Below are positions 38,606 through 48,958 of a stretch of DNA of 64,000 bases, in pieces. The notes under the pieces were generated by a model that ran no database searches, had not been told where the DNA came from, and was given only the letters and a program-made list of their open reading frames with translations. A program made the position numbers and the translations under genes. This stretch comes from Butyrivibrio sp. MC2021 (GTDB taxonomy: Bacteria; Bacillota; Clostridia; Lachnospirales; Lachnospiraceae), in contig NZ_JHXX01000004.1 of assembly GCF_000621605.1 (NCBI RefSeq), positions 1 through 64,000 of the forward strand, in the 5' to 3' direction. How positions within the stretch are numbered: position 1 is the stretch's first letter; each line of letters starts with the position of its first letter.

Positions 38606-39448
38606 TTAACCCTTAGTTATATCAGCTCCAAAATATTTAATTGAAATCTCAGAAAGTCTTCCCTCTTCCCTGAGCTCCGCAATAGCCTTGTTAATAGCCG
38701 CTCTCAGTGAATCGTTGTCGCTGCCCTTGGCAAGAGGCACCGCATACTGTGTAACCTCAGGATCGATGGCAGCAACCTTTAGATCAGTGGTTCCTGTTGT
38801 GTTGAAATAATCCTGTGCGGAAGTATTGGCATTGATAGTTGCATCAACGGTTCCGTTAAGCACAAGAGTCATGGTCTCTCCAAGAGTATCAACATTGGAT
38901 ACTGTGGCGCCATACTCAATTCCCATGGCTTCGTAGGTGGAGCCTGCAGAATTGGCAGTGGTGAGACCCTGAAGGTCTTCAAAGGATGTGATGCTGTTGT
39001 TGGATGCAAGGGTTACAACAACCGCATGGTCATAGGCATAAGGATCAGTGAAATCGTAGGTTCCCTTTCTGTCCTCGGTGACATCAACGCCGTTGGCCAT
39101 CATGTCAAAAGTGCCTGTGGATACGCCGGTGAGACCGCCGTCAAAAGCGACCTCCTTGAAATCAGCCTCAACTCCCAGCTTCTCAGCGATGGCTTCTGCG
39201 ATCTCAACGTCAAAGCCCACCAGCTTATCACTCTCGGGATCATGATATGTAAAAGGAGCCCAGACTCCCTCTGTTGCAATGGTAATCTTGCCTGCTGCCT
39301 TGATTCTTGCCAGGTGGTCCTCACCCTCGGCAACAGCTGTGTCCTCGCCCTCGGTAACTGTTGTATCGGTGGTTTGCTTGGCGCCGCAACCTGCGAGGGC
39401 AGCTACTGCCAGCGTTGTAACAAGTAATAAAGTAATTCTGCGTTTCAT
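38606..39448 (-). CDS. Amino-acid ABC transporter substrate-binding lipoprotein
   Basis: Start at 39448 (MKRRITLLLV) behind GAGGAGG, 280 residues; the longer frame runs into the ATPase gene and is rejected. Lipobox 'VAALAGC', acidic spacer, then SBP_bac_3 domain ('ITIATEGVWAPFTYHDPESD', 'VGFDVEIAEAIAEKLGVE', 'DVTEDRKGTYDFTDPYAYDH'). Cystine/polar amino-acid family. Last gene of the permease-ATPase-binding-protein set. Confidence 0.92.
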   Translation of the reverse strand: MKRRITLLLVTTLAVAALAGCGAKQTTDTTVTEGEDTAVAEGEDHLARIKAAGKITIATEGVWAPFTYHDPESDKLVGFDVEIAEAIAEKLGVEADFKEVAFDGGLTGVSTGTFDMMANGVDVTEDRKGTYDFTDPYAYDHAVVVTLASNNSITSFEDLQGLTTANSAGSTYEAMGIEYGATVSNVDTLGETMTLVLNGTVDATINANTSAQDYFNTTGTTDLKVAAIDPEVTQYAVPLAKGSDNDSLRAAINKAIAELREEGRLSEISIKYFGADITKG

Positions 39449-39530
39449 AATAGTCCTCCTCTTGTTGCAATCAATTTTATACAATGGATTGTAGCTTGAT
39501 AGTTGTAGGGCTGTCAATTCTCTTTTTTTG

Positions 39531-40262
39531 TCACAAAGCAAGAAACTCCCGTGTTTTGGGGTCCTGGGGGTTATTGAAGAAGTCGGCGGGGGTAGATTCC
39601 TCCACGACGACACCGTCGGCCATGAAGACTACTTTTGTGGAGACTTCTTTGGCGAAGGACATTTCGTGGGTGACCACGATCATGGTCATGCCGTCTTTGG
39701 CCAGCTGACGCATTACCTGCAGGACTTCAGCCGTGAGCTGTGGGTCCAGGGCGGAGGTGGGTTCGTCGAAGTAGATAACCTCCGGGTCTGTGGCCAGGGC
39801 TCTGGCGATGGCAACTCTCTGCTGCTGTCCCCCGGAGAGCTGGCTGGGGTAATAGTCAAGATAGTCCGCCATACCAACCTTATCAAGGACCTTCACAGCC
39901 CTGTCTTTGGCCATGCCGGCAGGGATCTTCCTTCCGGAGGTAAGACCCAGGGTCACATTCTCAAGAACAGTTTTGTTGGCGAACAGATTGTAGTTTTGGA
40001 ACACAAATCCCGTCTTTTTCCTGATCTCCGTCATCTCTTTTCTGGAGGAGGCCTTCAGGTCGTACTCTTTTCCGTCAAAGACCATCACTCCGCTGTCCGC
40101 ATTCTCCAGGTAGTTGATGCAGCGAAGAAAGGTGGTCTTGCCGGAGCCGGAAGCCCCGAGAATGGAGACCACATCACCTTTTTCCACCTTAAGGCTCACT
40201 CCCTTAAGAACTTCTTTATCATCAAAATATTTAGATACATCCTTTATCTCAAGCAGCGCCAT
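39531..40262 (-). CDS. Amino-acid ABC transporter ATPase
   Basis: 243 residues: Walker A '[20 protein letters not shown]', signature '[15 protein letters not shown]', Walker B '[14 protein letters not shown]', H-loop 'VVTHEM'. GlnQ/TcyC type. Begins 10 bases after the permease stop. Confidence 0.93.
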   Translation of the reverse strand: MALLEIKDVSKYFDDKEVLKGVSLKVEKGDVVSILGASGSGKTTFLRCINYLENADSGVMVFDGKEYDLKASSRKEMTEIRKKTGFVFQNYNLFANKTVLENVTLGLTSGRKIPAGMAKDRAVKVLDKVGMADYLDYYPSQLSGGQQQRVAIARALATDPEVIYFDEPTSALDPQLTAEVLQVMRQLAKDGMTMIVVTHEMSFAKEVSTKVVFMADGVVVEESTPADFFNNPQDPKTREFLAL

Positions 40263-40272
40263 TTTTCACCTC

Positions 40273-40947
40273 TTACTTCCTTACACCGTAGCTTCCCAGC
40301 ACCTTCTCACCCTTTTTCTGAATAAAGGTAAGAACCGTGCAGAAGATCAGATAAACAAGAGCAACCTCTATATAAAGAGGAAAATAGTTGTAGGACTGGC
40401 CCGCGATCTGCTTGGTCCTGGTGAACATCTCCACCACCGTAATGCTGGAGGCCAGGGAGGTGTCCTTCACCATGCTGATGAGGGCATTGAACAATGAGGG
40501 AAAAGCGGTTCTGAAGGCCTGGGGCAGAATGATATGCCACATGATCTGCATGTAGCTAAGACCCACGCAGTAGCCCGCTTCCAGTTGTCCCCTTGGAACT
40601 GACTCCATGGCAGCGCGCATGGTCTCTGCGCTGTAGGCACCTTCATTTATGGTAAAAACGATGACCGCCATAAGAAATGGATTGGAATGGATCCCAAGAA
40701 GGGGCAGACCGTAAAAGGCCACCATCAGCTGAACAAGAAGGGGCGTTCCTCTGATGATCCAGATGTAGAACCTGCAGATGTCCTTCACCACCGGCACCTT
40801 GGCGAACTGGGCCATGGCCACGAACACCGCCAGAATAGTGGAGAGAATAAAGGCAATCACCGCCAGGGGCAGGGATACCTTAAGACCGTATTCCAGGATT
40901 TTAGGAAAAGAGCTCACAAGAAGCTCTACTGTTTTTTCGTTAAACAT
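40273..40947 (-). CDS. Amino-acid ABC transporter permease
   Basis: 224 residues, about five TM segments, with 'IIRGTPLLVQLMVAFYGLPL' and coupling loop 'LEAGYCVGLSYMQIMWHIIL'. Only one permease is encoded, so a homodimer is likely, unlike the two-permease system at 20008-21418. First gene of this transporter, following a MATE gene by 15 bases. Confidence 0.93.
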   Translation of the reverse strand: MFNEKTVELLVSSFPKILEYGLKVSLPLAVIAFILSTILAVFVAMAQFAKVPVVKDICRFYIWIIRGTPLLVQLMVAFYGLPLLGIHSNPFLMAVIVFTINEGAYSAETMRAAMESVPRGQLEAGYCVGLSYMQIMWHIILPQAFRTAFPSLFNALISMVKDTSLASSITVVEMFTRTKQIAGQSYNYFPLYIEVALVYLIFCTVLTFIQKKGEKVLGSYGVRK

Positions 40948-40962
40948 AAGTCTCCTCTGTTA

Positions 40963-42315
40963 TCACATTTTCTTCAGTTCAGAGTATGCCATTGGCACCG
41001 CAATGAACAGTGACAAAACATCCGCGCAGGCCTGGGCCATCTCAACACCCAGAATTCCGAGAAACTGCGGCAGAATAAGTATCATGGGAATAAAGCAAAA
41101 GCCGTTTCTGGCGGAGGCTGTTATGGAAGCCTTAAACCCTTTTCCCATGGACTGAAGCATCATATTGCTGATGACGATGGCTCCGGACAGAGGCAGTGTT
41201 GCCGCCATAAAGCGAAGGGCCACGGTTCCAACCTCAATGGCTGCGGGATCCTTTGGGAAAAGAGAAATGATATCCCTTGCAAAGGCAAAGCAGACAGCCC
41301 CGATGGCAATAAGGAAAATGGTTGAATACTTAACGCAGAACACGAAGCCTTCCTTAACTCTTTTTGTAAGGCCTGCCCCGTAGTTAAAGGAGCAAACAGG
41401 CTGATAGCCCTGGCCAAATCCGATAAGGGCGGAGGCCATCATCAGCATAATTCTTCCCGCAACGGACATTCCCGCGATGGCTGCGTCGCTTCCGATGGCA
41501 CCGGCTGTCCTGTTAAGAAGAAGGGTTGAAATAGCTGCCAGTCCCTGACGGAAAAGAGAAGGTGCGCCTCCGTTAATAACTTCAAAAATATAGTGACCGT
41601 TGATATGGACGTTGGACAGCTTCATCTTGATGTTCTCGCCCTTTTTGGTTCCGATGAAAAGCACGATAAAGCTGGTGAGCTGGCCCATGACAGTGGCGAT
41701 GGCTGCGCCCCTTACTTCCATATGGAAGACCAGGATAAGCAGGGGATCCAGCACCATGTTGATGACCGCGCCGCACATAAGGCCTATCATGGCATAGACG
41801 GCGCTTCCCTGGAATCTGAGCTGATTGTTTATAACAAACTGGGCCATCATGAAGGGGGCTCCGATAAGGATGATCCTCATGTAGTCCTTGGTAAACTGCA
41901 GGGTTGTGGGGGTAGCTCCCAGGAAATCCACTATGGGGTCAATAAAGATATTTCCCATAACAGCAAAAAAGATTCCCACTATGATAGCCATGGCAAAGCC
42001 TGTGGAGGCCATTTCATCCGCTTCCTTGTGGTTGCCGGCTCCGAGCATTCTTGATAAGTAGTTCCCTGAGCCGTGGCCGAAGAAAAATCCGAAGGCCTGA
42101 ATTATGGCCATAACCGTGAACACCAGGCCCACCGCCGCTGTGGCAGCCGTGTTGACCGCATAGTCGTGGGATACCCTGGCTACGAAAAAAGTGTCCGCTG
42201 TATTGTAGATGGCTGTTACCATCATGCTTATGATAGTGGGCACCGACAGCGACAGTATCAGCTTCGGCACCGGAGTTGTTGTCAAATATTCTCTTCTATT
42301 GGCAGGTTTTACCAT
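40963..42315 (-). CDS. MATE-family efflux protein
   Basis: Start at 42315 (MVKPANRREYLTTTPVPKLI) with AGAGGA upstream; 450 residues. About 12 TM segments in two MatE repeats ('LSVPTIISMMVTAIYNTADT', 'GGAPSLFRQGLAAISTLLLN'), close to the MepA-like subgroup common in Firmicutes. Substrate unknown. May be co-transcribed with the downstream amino-acid transporter. Confidence 0.9.
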   Translation of the reverse strand: MVKPANRREYLTTTPVPKLILSLSVPTIISMMVTAIYNTADTFFVARVSHDYAVNTAATAAVGLVFTVMAIIQAFGFFFGHGSGNYLSRMLGAGNHKEADEMASTGFAMAIIVGIFFAVMGNIFIDPIVDFLGATPTTLQFTKDYMRIILIGAPFMMAQFVINNQLRFQGSAVYAMIGLMCGAVINMVLDPLLILVFHMEVRGAAIATVMGQLTSFIVLFIGTKKGENIKMKLSNVHINGHYIFEVINGGAPSLFRQGLAAISTLLLNRTAGAIGSDAAIAGMSVAGRIMLMMASALIGFGQGYQPVCSFNYGAGLTKRVKEGFVFCVKYSTIFLIAIGAVCFAFARDIISLFPKDPAAIEVGTVALRFMAATLPLSGAIVISNMMLQSMGKGFKASITASARNGFCFIPMILILPQFLGILGVEMAQACADVLSLFIAVPMAYSELKKM

Positions 42316-42431
42316 TATAAAATTTCCTCTGATCATTTCTTATTTTATTTCATCATACCATTTGTCTATACTATCAGAACAGTCTATAATAGGGAAGATA
42401 ATATCTAGAGTAAACCTCAAGGAGGCATATT

Positions 42432-44168
42432 ATGGAAAAAGTTGGAATAGTTTTTGGCTGTTTTATTCCCATGCACAAGGGTCACGAATCCCTCATTAAA
42501 AGGGCATTGGAAGAAAATGACAAAATGATCATAGGGGTATGCGGCTACAGAGCTGACAGGGGAAGGGATTTCCTTGACTTTGAAGCCCGCTACAAACTGG
42601 TTCAGGAGATGTTCGCTGAGAAGGACAATGTTATCGTTGTTCAGATCGATGACAAAAAACTTGGTCTCGACGGAACCTTCACCCATGACAACTGGGTTCT
42701 CTGGGGAGACGAGCTCTTTTTCCAGGCAGGAAGAAGACCTGACGACGCAGAGTACAACTGGTACACCGGCGAGCAGTCCTACATCGACAAGCTCAAGGTT
42801 ATTTACCCTGCTCACAAATTCACCCTCGTGGACCGCGAGATAATCAAGGCCTCCGGCACAGAAATCAGAAAGAGTCCCGCCATCCACTCCGATGACATCA
42901 ACGACTTTTTCAAGAGCTACCTTCGTAAAAACGGCAAGCTGGACATCCCGGAGTCCGAGTTCAACATGGATCTTATTATCTCCAGCCTTCTGGAGACAGA
43001 CCTTTATAAATTCTCAATGGGTCAGGCTATCTATCACAATTTCCCTGACTACACCACCACCTGGTCCTTCAAGTGCAGAAACCAGGACGTTCACTTTACC
43101 CCCGAAATGGTTGACGAAATCAAGCGTCAGATCTACGCATACTGCGACCTCAGCTTTACCGAGGACGAGCTTGAATATCTCTCCAAGATAAAATGGATGA
43201 AGAAATCCTACATTGATTTCCTTCGTCTGTGGCACCCACGCTACGAGGATTTCACCATCACCACAGATGCAGCCTGCGGCCTTGCCATCGAGACCAACGG
43301 AACCTGGCTCAACACCTCAATGTATGAGATTCCTACTCTTGCCATCGTCAACGAAGTTTACTTCAGAATGAACTACGACTACAAGGAGCTCTACGCTTCC
43401 TTTGAGGAGAAGCTTACAGAGAAGATCAAGCTCCTTACCGAAGGGACCTACAACATCGGAGCCTTCAGTGAGTTCGGCCTCCGCAGAAGACTTTCCGCAC
43501 AGGCACAGGAGCTGGCTGTTACAAGACTTCGTGACTCAGACCTGGGAGCTTCCAAGTTCGTTGGAACCTCCAATGTTTACCTTGCTAAAAAATGTAATGT
43601 AACCCCTGTGGGAACCATGGCCCACGAGTGGATCATGTGCGTAGGTCAGGGTAACCACAAGCACAATCCCGCCTATTCCAACTGGTACGCTCTTGAGTAC
43701 TGGGTAAAAGAATACGGTATCCTCAACGGAACAGCGCTTACGGACGCCATCACCACAGACTGCTTCCTCAGAGACTTCCAGCTGACCTACTCCACTCTTT
43801 TCTCCGGGGTAAGACACGACTCAGGAGATCCCATTGAGTGGGGCGAGAAGATGATAAAGCACTATGAAAGCCTTGGTATCGATCCCAAGACCAAGACCCT
43901 GCTCTTTAGCGACAGCCTTGATTTCGAGAGAGCCAGCAACATTTTTGCCCACTTCAACGGCAAGGCAAAGGTTGCCTTCGGTATCGGAACCTACATTGCC
44001 AATGATACCAAGGAGCCTGCCCTTAACATCGTAATGAAGACCACAGCCTGCAACGGTCAGGATGTAGCCAAGATCTCTGATGTGGTCGGCAAGGGAATGT
44101 GCAAGAATCCTGAATATGTTGAGTATCTCCAGAGATGTATCGACTGGAGAATGGAGCACGAAGCTTAA
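42432..44168 (+). CDS. Fused nicotinate-nucleotide adenylyltransferase-type domain and nicotinate phosphoribosyltransferase
   Basis: 578 residues, ATG behind AGGAGG. Residues 1-170 are a nucleotidyltransferase: 'GIVFGCFIPMHKGHESLIKR' with the HxGH ATP site as HKGH, and 'IKASGTEIRKSP' in place of ISSTxxR. From about 180 a nicotinate phosphoribosyltransferase follows: 'LLETDLYKFSMGQAIYHNFP', 'LRRRLSAQAQE', 'GTSNVYLAKK', 'GVRHDSGDPIEWGEKMIKHY'. Together they could turn nicotinate plus PRPP into NaMN and then NaAD. nadE follows at once and would finish NAD. The N-terminal domain also resembles NadR-type NMN adenylyltransferase, so its preferred nucleotide is uncertain. Confidence 0.9.
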   Translation: MEKVGIVFGCFIPMHKGHESLIKRALEENDKMIIGVCGYRADRGRDFLDFEARYKLVQEMFAEKDNVIVVQIDDKKLGLDGTFTHDNWVLWGDELFFQAGRRPDDAEYNWYTGEQSYIDKLKVIYPAHKFTLVDREIIKASGTEIRKSPAIHSDDINDFFKSYLRKNGKLDIPESEFNMDLIISSLLETDLYKFSMGQAIYHNFPDYTTTWSFKCRNQDVHFTPEMVDEIKRQIYAYCDLSFTEDELEYLSKIKWMKKSYIDFLRLWHPRYEDFTITTDAACGLAIETNGTWLNTSMYEIPTLAIVNEVYFRMNYDYKELYASFEEKLTEKIKLLTEGTYNIGAFSEFGLRRRLSAQAQELAVTRLRDSDLGASKFVGTSNVYLAKKCNVTPVGTMAHEWIMCVGQGNHKHNPAYSNWYALEYWVKEYGILNGTALTDAITTDCFLRDFQLTYSTLFSGVRHDSGDPIEWGEKMIKHYESLGIDPKTKTLLFSDSLDFERASNIFAHFNGKAKVAFGIGTYIANDTKEPALNIVMKTTACNGQDVAKISDVVGKGMCKNPEYVEYLQRCIDWRMEHEA

Positions 44169-44186
44169 TAATATAGAGGTATCCAT

Positions 44187-44930
44187 ATGAGCGAATTTAA
44201 TGCAGAAAGAGAAATAGAAAATATCATCGCCTGGATCAGGGACTGGTTTGAAAACAACGGTCCCAAGGCCAGCGCCGTTATCGGCCTTTCAGGAGGCAAG
44301 GATTCAACCATAGTTGCAGCCCTCCTGGTCAAGGCCCTTGGAAAAGATCGAGTTGTGGGCGTTCTGATGCCCGACGGAGAACAGAAGGATATCGCAGATT
44401 CCAGGCAGGTTGCAGAGCTTCTTGGCATCAAGTCCTATGTTGTTAATATCGAAGCGGCTACCACGGGCATGAAAAAGTGCCTGGCTGATGCGGGGGTTGA
44501 GCTTGGTAAGGACGCCATCATCAACACTCCTCCCAGGATCAGAATGACAACACTTTATGCCATTGCCCAGTCCCTTCCCATGGGAGGCCGCGTTGCCAAT
44601 ACCTGCAACGCCTCCGAGGACTATGTGGGCTATTCCACCAAATACGGCGATGCTGCGGGAGACTTCAGCCCCTGCGCTGATTTCTGCGTAACAGAGATGA
44701 GAGCCATCGGTGATGCCCTGGGACTTCCCTCAGAGCTTATCCACAAGACTCCTTCAGACGGACTTTCCGGAATGTCTGATGAGGACAAGCTCGGATTCAC
44801 CTATGACACACTTGATAAATATATTAAAACCGGCGTCTGTGAGGATGCGGAACTTAAGAAGAGAATCGACCACCTTCATGACATCAACCTGCACAAGCTT
44901 AAGACCATCCCTACGTATCATAGACAGTAA
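44187..44930 (+). CDS. nadE: NAD+ synthetase, ammonia-dependent type
   Basis: 247 residues, no glutaminase domain. PP-loop 'GLSGGKDSTIVAALLVKAL', 'TCNASEDYVGYSTKYGDAAG' and 'KTPSDGLSGMSDEDKLGFTY' mark NadE. Adenylates NaAD and amidates it with free ammonia. 18 bases after the fusion gene, forming a two-gene Preiss-Handler pathway. Confidence 0.95.
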   Translation: MSEFNAEREIENIIAWIRDWFENNGPKASAVIGLSGGKDSTIVAALLVKALGKDRVVGVLMPDGEQKDIADSRQVAELLGIKSYVVNIEAATTGMKKCLADAGVELGKDAIINTPPRIRMTTLYAIAQSLPMGGRVANTCNASEDYVGYSTKYGDAAGDFSPCADFCVTEMRAIGDALGLPSELIHKTPSDGLSGMSDEDKLGFTYDTLDKYIKTGVCEDAELKKRIDHLHDINLHKLKTIPTYHRQ

Positions 44931-44941
44931 GGAGAGATTTT

Positions 44942-46195
44942 ATGAAAAATTTACAGACCCTGGTGCAGGAAGCTATGGACAAGGCCGTTGCCAACAAAGA
45001 GGTTGCCGGCGTTTCAGCTCTTGCCATCAGAGAGGGTAAGGAGATCTGCTTTGCCAAAAGCGGACACAGTGATATCGCTGCGGACAAGGCAATGGAGCGT
45101 AATACCATCTGCCACCTGTATTCCCAGAGTAAGCCCATCACCGCCGCAGCTGCCATGCTGCTGGTTCAGGACGGAATCATCGATATGGGTCAGCCTGTGG
45201 GGGATTTTATCGACAGCTTCAAGGACCAGACCTATCTTGATAACGGCATCGTTACTCCTGTTCCCGTGGACAAAAGGCTTCGTATCCACGACCTTCTGAA
45301 CATGACATCGGGACTTACCTATCCCGGAAACACCTCAGAGACAGAGGTTAAGACAGGATATTTATTCTACGACCTTATTAAGAGGCTCAAAAACTGCAAC
45401 AGCGATGAGGATGCCAATGACTACCTGGATGCGGACAATCTGGGATTTTCCCTGGAAAAGACTCCGGACCCGTCCAAGGGTATGATGAGTACCGCTGAGT
45501 TTGCCAAGGAGCTGGGAAAGCTTCCATTGGAGTTCCTTCCCGGAAGCCACTTCAAATACGGAACCTCCGCGGATATCCTGGGCGCTGTAATAGAAAAAGC
45601 CAGCGGCATGAAGTTCGGAGACTTCCTTCAGACAAGGCTCTTTAAGCCCCTGGAGATGAAGGATACCACCTTCTTTGTTCCTGAGGAAAAGCTCTCTCGT
45701 ATGTCCAAGATCTATAAAAATGTCAACGGTGAGCTGAAAGAGTTCCACGGAAACCGTCTGGGTGTAAGAAGCGACGGCAAAGAAAATGCCTTTGAATCCG
45801 GCGGCGCAGGCCTCTACTCCACCATTGATGACTATGCCCGCTTTGGTCAGATGCTCTTAAACGGCGGCATCTACAAGGGTCAGGAGATACTGAAGCCCCG
45901 GATGATTCAGTATCTCACCAGCGGAAGCCTCACTCCCACCCAGCAGAAGGATCTGGATAACTGGCACGGTCTTGAGGGCTTCACCTATGGTAACCTCATG
46001 CGTGTCCTGAAGAATCCGGATGAAGCGGTTCTTGTGGGCAACCAGGGCGAGTACGGCTGGGACGGCTGGCTTGGAGCATATTTCATGAATGATCCAAGCA
46101 CCAAGACTACATTTATCATGCTGACCCAGATGTTTGATTACGGTACTGGAACACTGACAAGAAAACTTAGAAATATCATAATGAATAATATATGA
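44942..46195 (+). CDS. Serine hydrolase of the class C beta-lactamase/DD-peptidase fold
   Basis: 417 residues without a signal peptide. Catalytic SxxK is in 'HLYSQSKPITAAAAMLLVQD'; the Tyr of the second motif is probably in 'HFKYGTSADILGAVIEK'; 'GSLTPTQQ' and 'GEYGWDGWLGAYF' are typical of family S12 esterases. Cytoplasmic esterase or peptidase roles are more likely than antibiotic resistance. Starts 11 bases after nadE, in the same operon. Confidence 0.88.
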   Translation: MKNLQTLVQEAMDKAVANKEVAGVSALAIREGKEICFAKSGHSDIAADKAMERNTICHLYSQSKPITAAAAMLLVQDGIIDMGQPVGDFIDSFKDQTYLDNGIVTPVPVDKRLRIHDLLNMTSGLTYPGNTSETEVKTGYLFYDLIKRLKNCNSDEDANDYLDADNLGFSLEKTPDPSKGMMSTAEFAKELGKLPLEFLPGSHFKYGTSADILGAVIEKASGMKFGDFLQTRLFKPLEMKDTTFFVPEEKLSRMSKIYKNVNGELKEFHGNRLGVRSDGKENAFESGGAGLYSTIDDYARFGQMLLNGGIYKGQEILKPRMIQYLTSGSLTPTQQKDLDNWHGLEGFTYGNLMRVLKNPDEAVLVGNQGEYGWDGWLGAYFMNDPSTKTTFIMLTQMFDYGTGTLTRKLRNIIMNNI

Positions 46196-46212
46196 TAACC
46201 GGAAGGTTGTGA

Positions 46213-46246
46213 AGGGCCAGGTAGGTACAGTAGTCAAGCCTGGCCT
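46213..46246. repeat. REP-like hairpin between convergent genes
   Basis: AGGGCCAGG pairs with GCCTGGCCT; loop contains GGTACAGTAGT, also found at 51377. Probably ends both the serine hydrolase and potD transcripts. Confidence 0.65.
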
Positions 46247-46254
46247 CTATCATA

Positions 46255-47316
46255 TCAGTAGGATTTAACCTCGCGCCAGAGATCACTCAGATGTCTGTCG
46301 GCCTCCTCGCCAAGACTGGTCTGGACTTCCAGAACGTACTGGGATAAATCCGGAAACGCAATGGGCGAAGTTCTGATATCTTCATCCTCAATCAAATCCC
46401 TCGCCGGCATATTCGGCGTCGAGTAAGTAATATAATCAAAGTTCAGATACGCAATATCCGGTCTGCAAAGATAATTGATGAACTTCTCTGCATTCTCCTT
46501 GTGCTTTGCCCCTTTGGGAATAACCCAGGAATCCATCCACAGGGCAGTTCCCTCTTTAGGAATAGCATATTCAAGATCCGGATTCTCACGCTGGGTAAAA
46601 ATAGCTTCACCGGAATAGATAACTCCGATGGCAGCTTCATTTCCTATCATCTTGTCACGGACCTGGTCGATGACATAGGCCTGAACCAGAGGCTTTTGCT
46701 GCTGAAGAAGCTTTTTGGCCGCCTGGAGCTCATCCTCGTCCGTGGTATTCATGGAATATCCAAGATATCTCTCCGCCACCATGAAGGCGTCCCTTACAGA
46801 ATCCTGCATCAGGATCTCATCCTTGTACTTGGGGTCCCACAGTATTCCCCAGGAATCAACCTTTTCCGTAACCATGGTCTTGTTGTAGAGGATACCTACC
46901 GTTCCCCATACATAGGGCACCGAGTAGCGGTTACCGGGATCGTAGCTTTCTGCCTGGGCCCAGTAATCCTCTCCGATATTCACATAATTCGGAACATTGT
47001 CGTAATTGATCTCCTGTAAAAGATCGTTGTCGATCATCTTTTTTATCATGTAGTCCGAAGGACAAACAAGGTCATAATTCACAGCCCCTGCCTTGATCTT
47101 CGGATACATTATCTCGTTGGTCTCAAATTCGTCATAGACAACCTCTATGCCTGTCTCCTCAGTGAACATGGTGAGGATCTCGGGATCGATATATTCGCCC
47201 CAGTTAAAGACATAGACAACATTGTCACTATTTATTCCCGTCGAGGAATTCCCCCCGCATCCCGAAAGGGACATAGTCAGGAAAAAGATACTCAGCAGCA
47301 GTGCACGTTTTCTCAT
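46255..47316 (-). CDS. potD: Spermidine/putrescine-binding lipoprotein PotD
   Basis: 353 residues with lipobox 'LTMSLSGC'. PotD landmarks: 'VYVFNWGEYIDPEILTMFTE', 'VYDEFETNEIMYPKI', 'YDLVCPSDYMIKKMIDNDLL', 'VPYVWGTVGILYNKTM'. Delivers polyamines to PotABC. Last gene, overlapping potC by 4 bases. Confidence 0.95.
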   Translation of the reverse strand: MRKRALLLSIFFLTMSLSGCGGNSSTGINSDNVVYVFNWGEYIDPEILTMFTEETGIEVVYDEFETNEIMYPKIKAGAVNYDLVCPSDYMIKKMIDNDLLQEINYDNVPNYVNIGEDYWAQAESYDPGNRYSVPYVWGTVGILYNKTMVTEKVDSWGILWDPKYKDEILMQDSVRDAFMVAERYLGYSMNTTDEDELQAAKKLLQQQKPLVQAYVIDQVRDKMIGNEAAIGVIYSGEAIFTQRENPDLEYAIPKEGTALWMDSWVIPKGAKHKENAEKFINYLCRPDIAYLNFDYITYSTPNMPARDLIEDEDIRTSPIAFPDLSQYVLEVQTSLGEEADRHLSDLWREVKSY

Positions 47317-48149
47317 ACAGTACCTCTCTTTCCCGAACTTACAACCACTTCTTTCCTGGTCCTTACATGGATCTCACCATCAGGGCGCTTGCTTCCCGGC
47401 CTGTAATTAACCAGGAACAAAAGAACCAGAATTGTCAGGAACATGATGGTTGAAAGAGCGTAGATCTCAGGATTAATACCCTTTTTTACCTCGGAATAGA
47501 TCTTGGTTGAAAGGGTGTCAAAGCCCGGGCCCTGGGTAAAGTGGGTGATGATGAAATCATCCAGGGACATGGTAAAGCTCATGAGAAAGCCTGAAAGAAT
47601 GGCCCCCATAAGATCCGGGATCACCACCTTGAAAAAAGCATAAACCGGTGTGGCGCCGAGATCCAGAGCTGCCTCGTAGGTGCTCATCTTAAGCTCCCTG
47701 TACCTGGGCATAACCGACAGGATAACGTATGGGATATTGAAGGATATATGGGCCAGAAGAACCGTGGTAAAGCCCATGGTTGCTCTGCAGGCGATAAAAA
47801 GGAGCATAAGGCTGACGCCGGTAACAATGTCCGCATTCAGCATGGGAATATTGGTGATACCCATTATGATGCTTCTGCTTCTTTTTTTCATAAAGACCAT
47901 TCCTGTACAGGCGGCGGTTCCAAGGACAGTGGCTATAACCGCTGACAAAAAGGCCAGAACCAGAGTGGTCCGAAAGGCTGCCATAACCTCCTCGTTCTCC
48001 AAGAGCCCAATGTACCAGCCAAGGGTAAAGCCCCCGAAATGGGAACGGGATTTGCTGGCGTTAAAGGACAGGATCATAAGGGTGGCTATGGGAGCGTACA
48101 TGAATATCAGAACCAGTGTCAGATATATATTTCCAAGAGTTTTCTTCAT
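47313..48149 (-). CDS. potC: Spermidine/putrescine ABC permease PotC
   Basis: 278 residues, six TM segments; coupling loop 'YEAALDLGATPVYAFFKVVI' and 'FTMSLDDFIITHFTQGPGFD' are PotC features. Overlaps potB and potD by 4 bases each. Has an extra basic C-terminal tail of about 25 residues. Confidence 0.94.
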   Translation of the reverse strand: MKKTLGNIYLTLVLIFMYAPIATLMILSFNASKSRSHFGGFTLGWYIGLLENEEVMAAFRTTLVLAFLSAVIATVLGTAACTGMVFMKKRSRSIIMGITNIPMLNADIVTGVSLMLLFIACRATMGFTTVLLAHISFNIPYVILSVMPRYRELKMSTYEAALDLGATPVYAFFKVVIPDLMGAILSGFLMSFTMSLDDFIITHFTQGPGFDTLSTKIYSEVKKGINPEIYALSTIMFLTILVLLFLVNYRPGSKRPDGEIHVRTRKEVVVSSGKRGTV

Positions 48150-48958
48150 CTGATATCCTCCCTGTCATACTTTGATGTGATCATCATACTGATGAGGATA
48201 AATACCATCAGCACCATGGAAAGCCCCGCTCCCGCGTTCCAGTCGGAATCCTGGGTAAAGAGCTGCTCTATGACATTTCCGATAAGAAGGATCTTGCCGC
48301 CTCCGAGGATATCCGAGATAACGAAGGTGGTAAGACTGGGTACGAATACCATGGTGATTCCCGATATAACACCGGGAAGGCTAAGGGGCCAGATGACCCT
48401 CAAAAAGATCTGTCTGTAGCCTGCGCCAAGGTCACTGGCTGCATTGATAAGATCCTTGTCGATTCTTGAAACGGAGTTGTAGACCGGCAGTATCATAAAG
48501 GGCAGGAAGTCATATACCATGCCAAGAAGGATTGCCGGCGGCTTGTTGATTATATAAAGAGGCGGAAGGCTAAGGGCCGTCAAAATGCCGTTGATAACGC
48601 CTTTTCTTTCAAGAATGTTCTGCCAGGCATAGGTACGAAGCAGAGAATTCATCCACATGGGAAGGATGAAAAGCAGTGATAAAAGTGAGGAATTTTTAGT
48701 TGAAACCGTGGAAAGAATCAGGGCCAGGGGATATGCGATCAAAAGGCATATCAAGGTGGAACCCAGGGAGAAGGCCATGGAAAGGATGAGGGCCTTCATA
48801 TTGACATAGGAAATAATGCCCGCCACGTTGTCGATGGAAAACGCTCCGGAAGCATCCGTAAAGGCATAATAAAATATCAGACATAAAGGAATAATGATAA
48901 AGCCTGCGCTCCACAGAACGTAGGGACCCGCAAGAAATCTAACCTTTTTATTATTCAT
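48146..48958 (-). CDS. potB: Spermidine/putrescine ABC permease PotB
   Basis: 270 residues, six TM segments; '[20 protein letters not shown]' and coupling loop '[20 protein letters not shown]'. Overlaps potA by 8 bases. Confidence 0.94.
   Translation of the reverse strand: MNNKKVRFLAGPYVLWSAGFIIIPLCLIFYYAFTDASGAFSIDNVAGIISYVNMKALILSMAFSLGSTLICLLIAYPLALILSTVSTKNSSLLSLLFILPMWMNSLLRTYAWQNILERKGVINGILTALSLPPLYIINKPPAILLGMVYDFLPFMILPVYNSVSRIDKDLINAASDLGAGYRQIFLRVIWPLSLPGVISGITMVFVPSLTTFVISDILGGGKILLIGNVIEQLFTQDSDWNAGAGLSMVLMVFILISMMITSKYDREDIR

Noticed and set aside
44942..46195. Beta-lactam resistance gene
   Set aside because: No signal peptide, co-transcribed with nadE, and motifs fit generic S12 esterases/peptidases.
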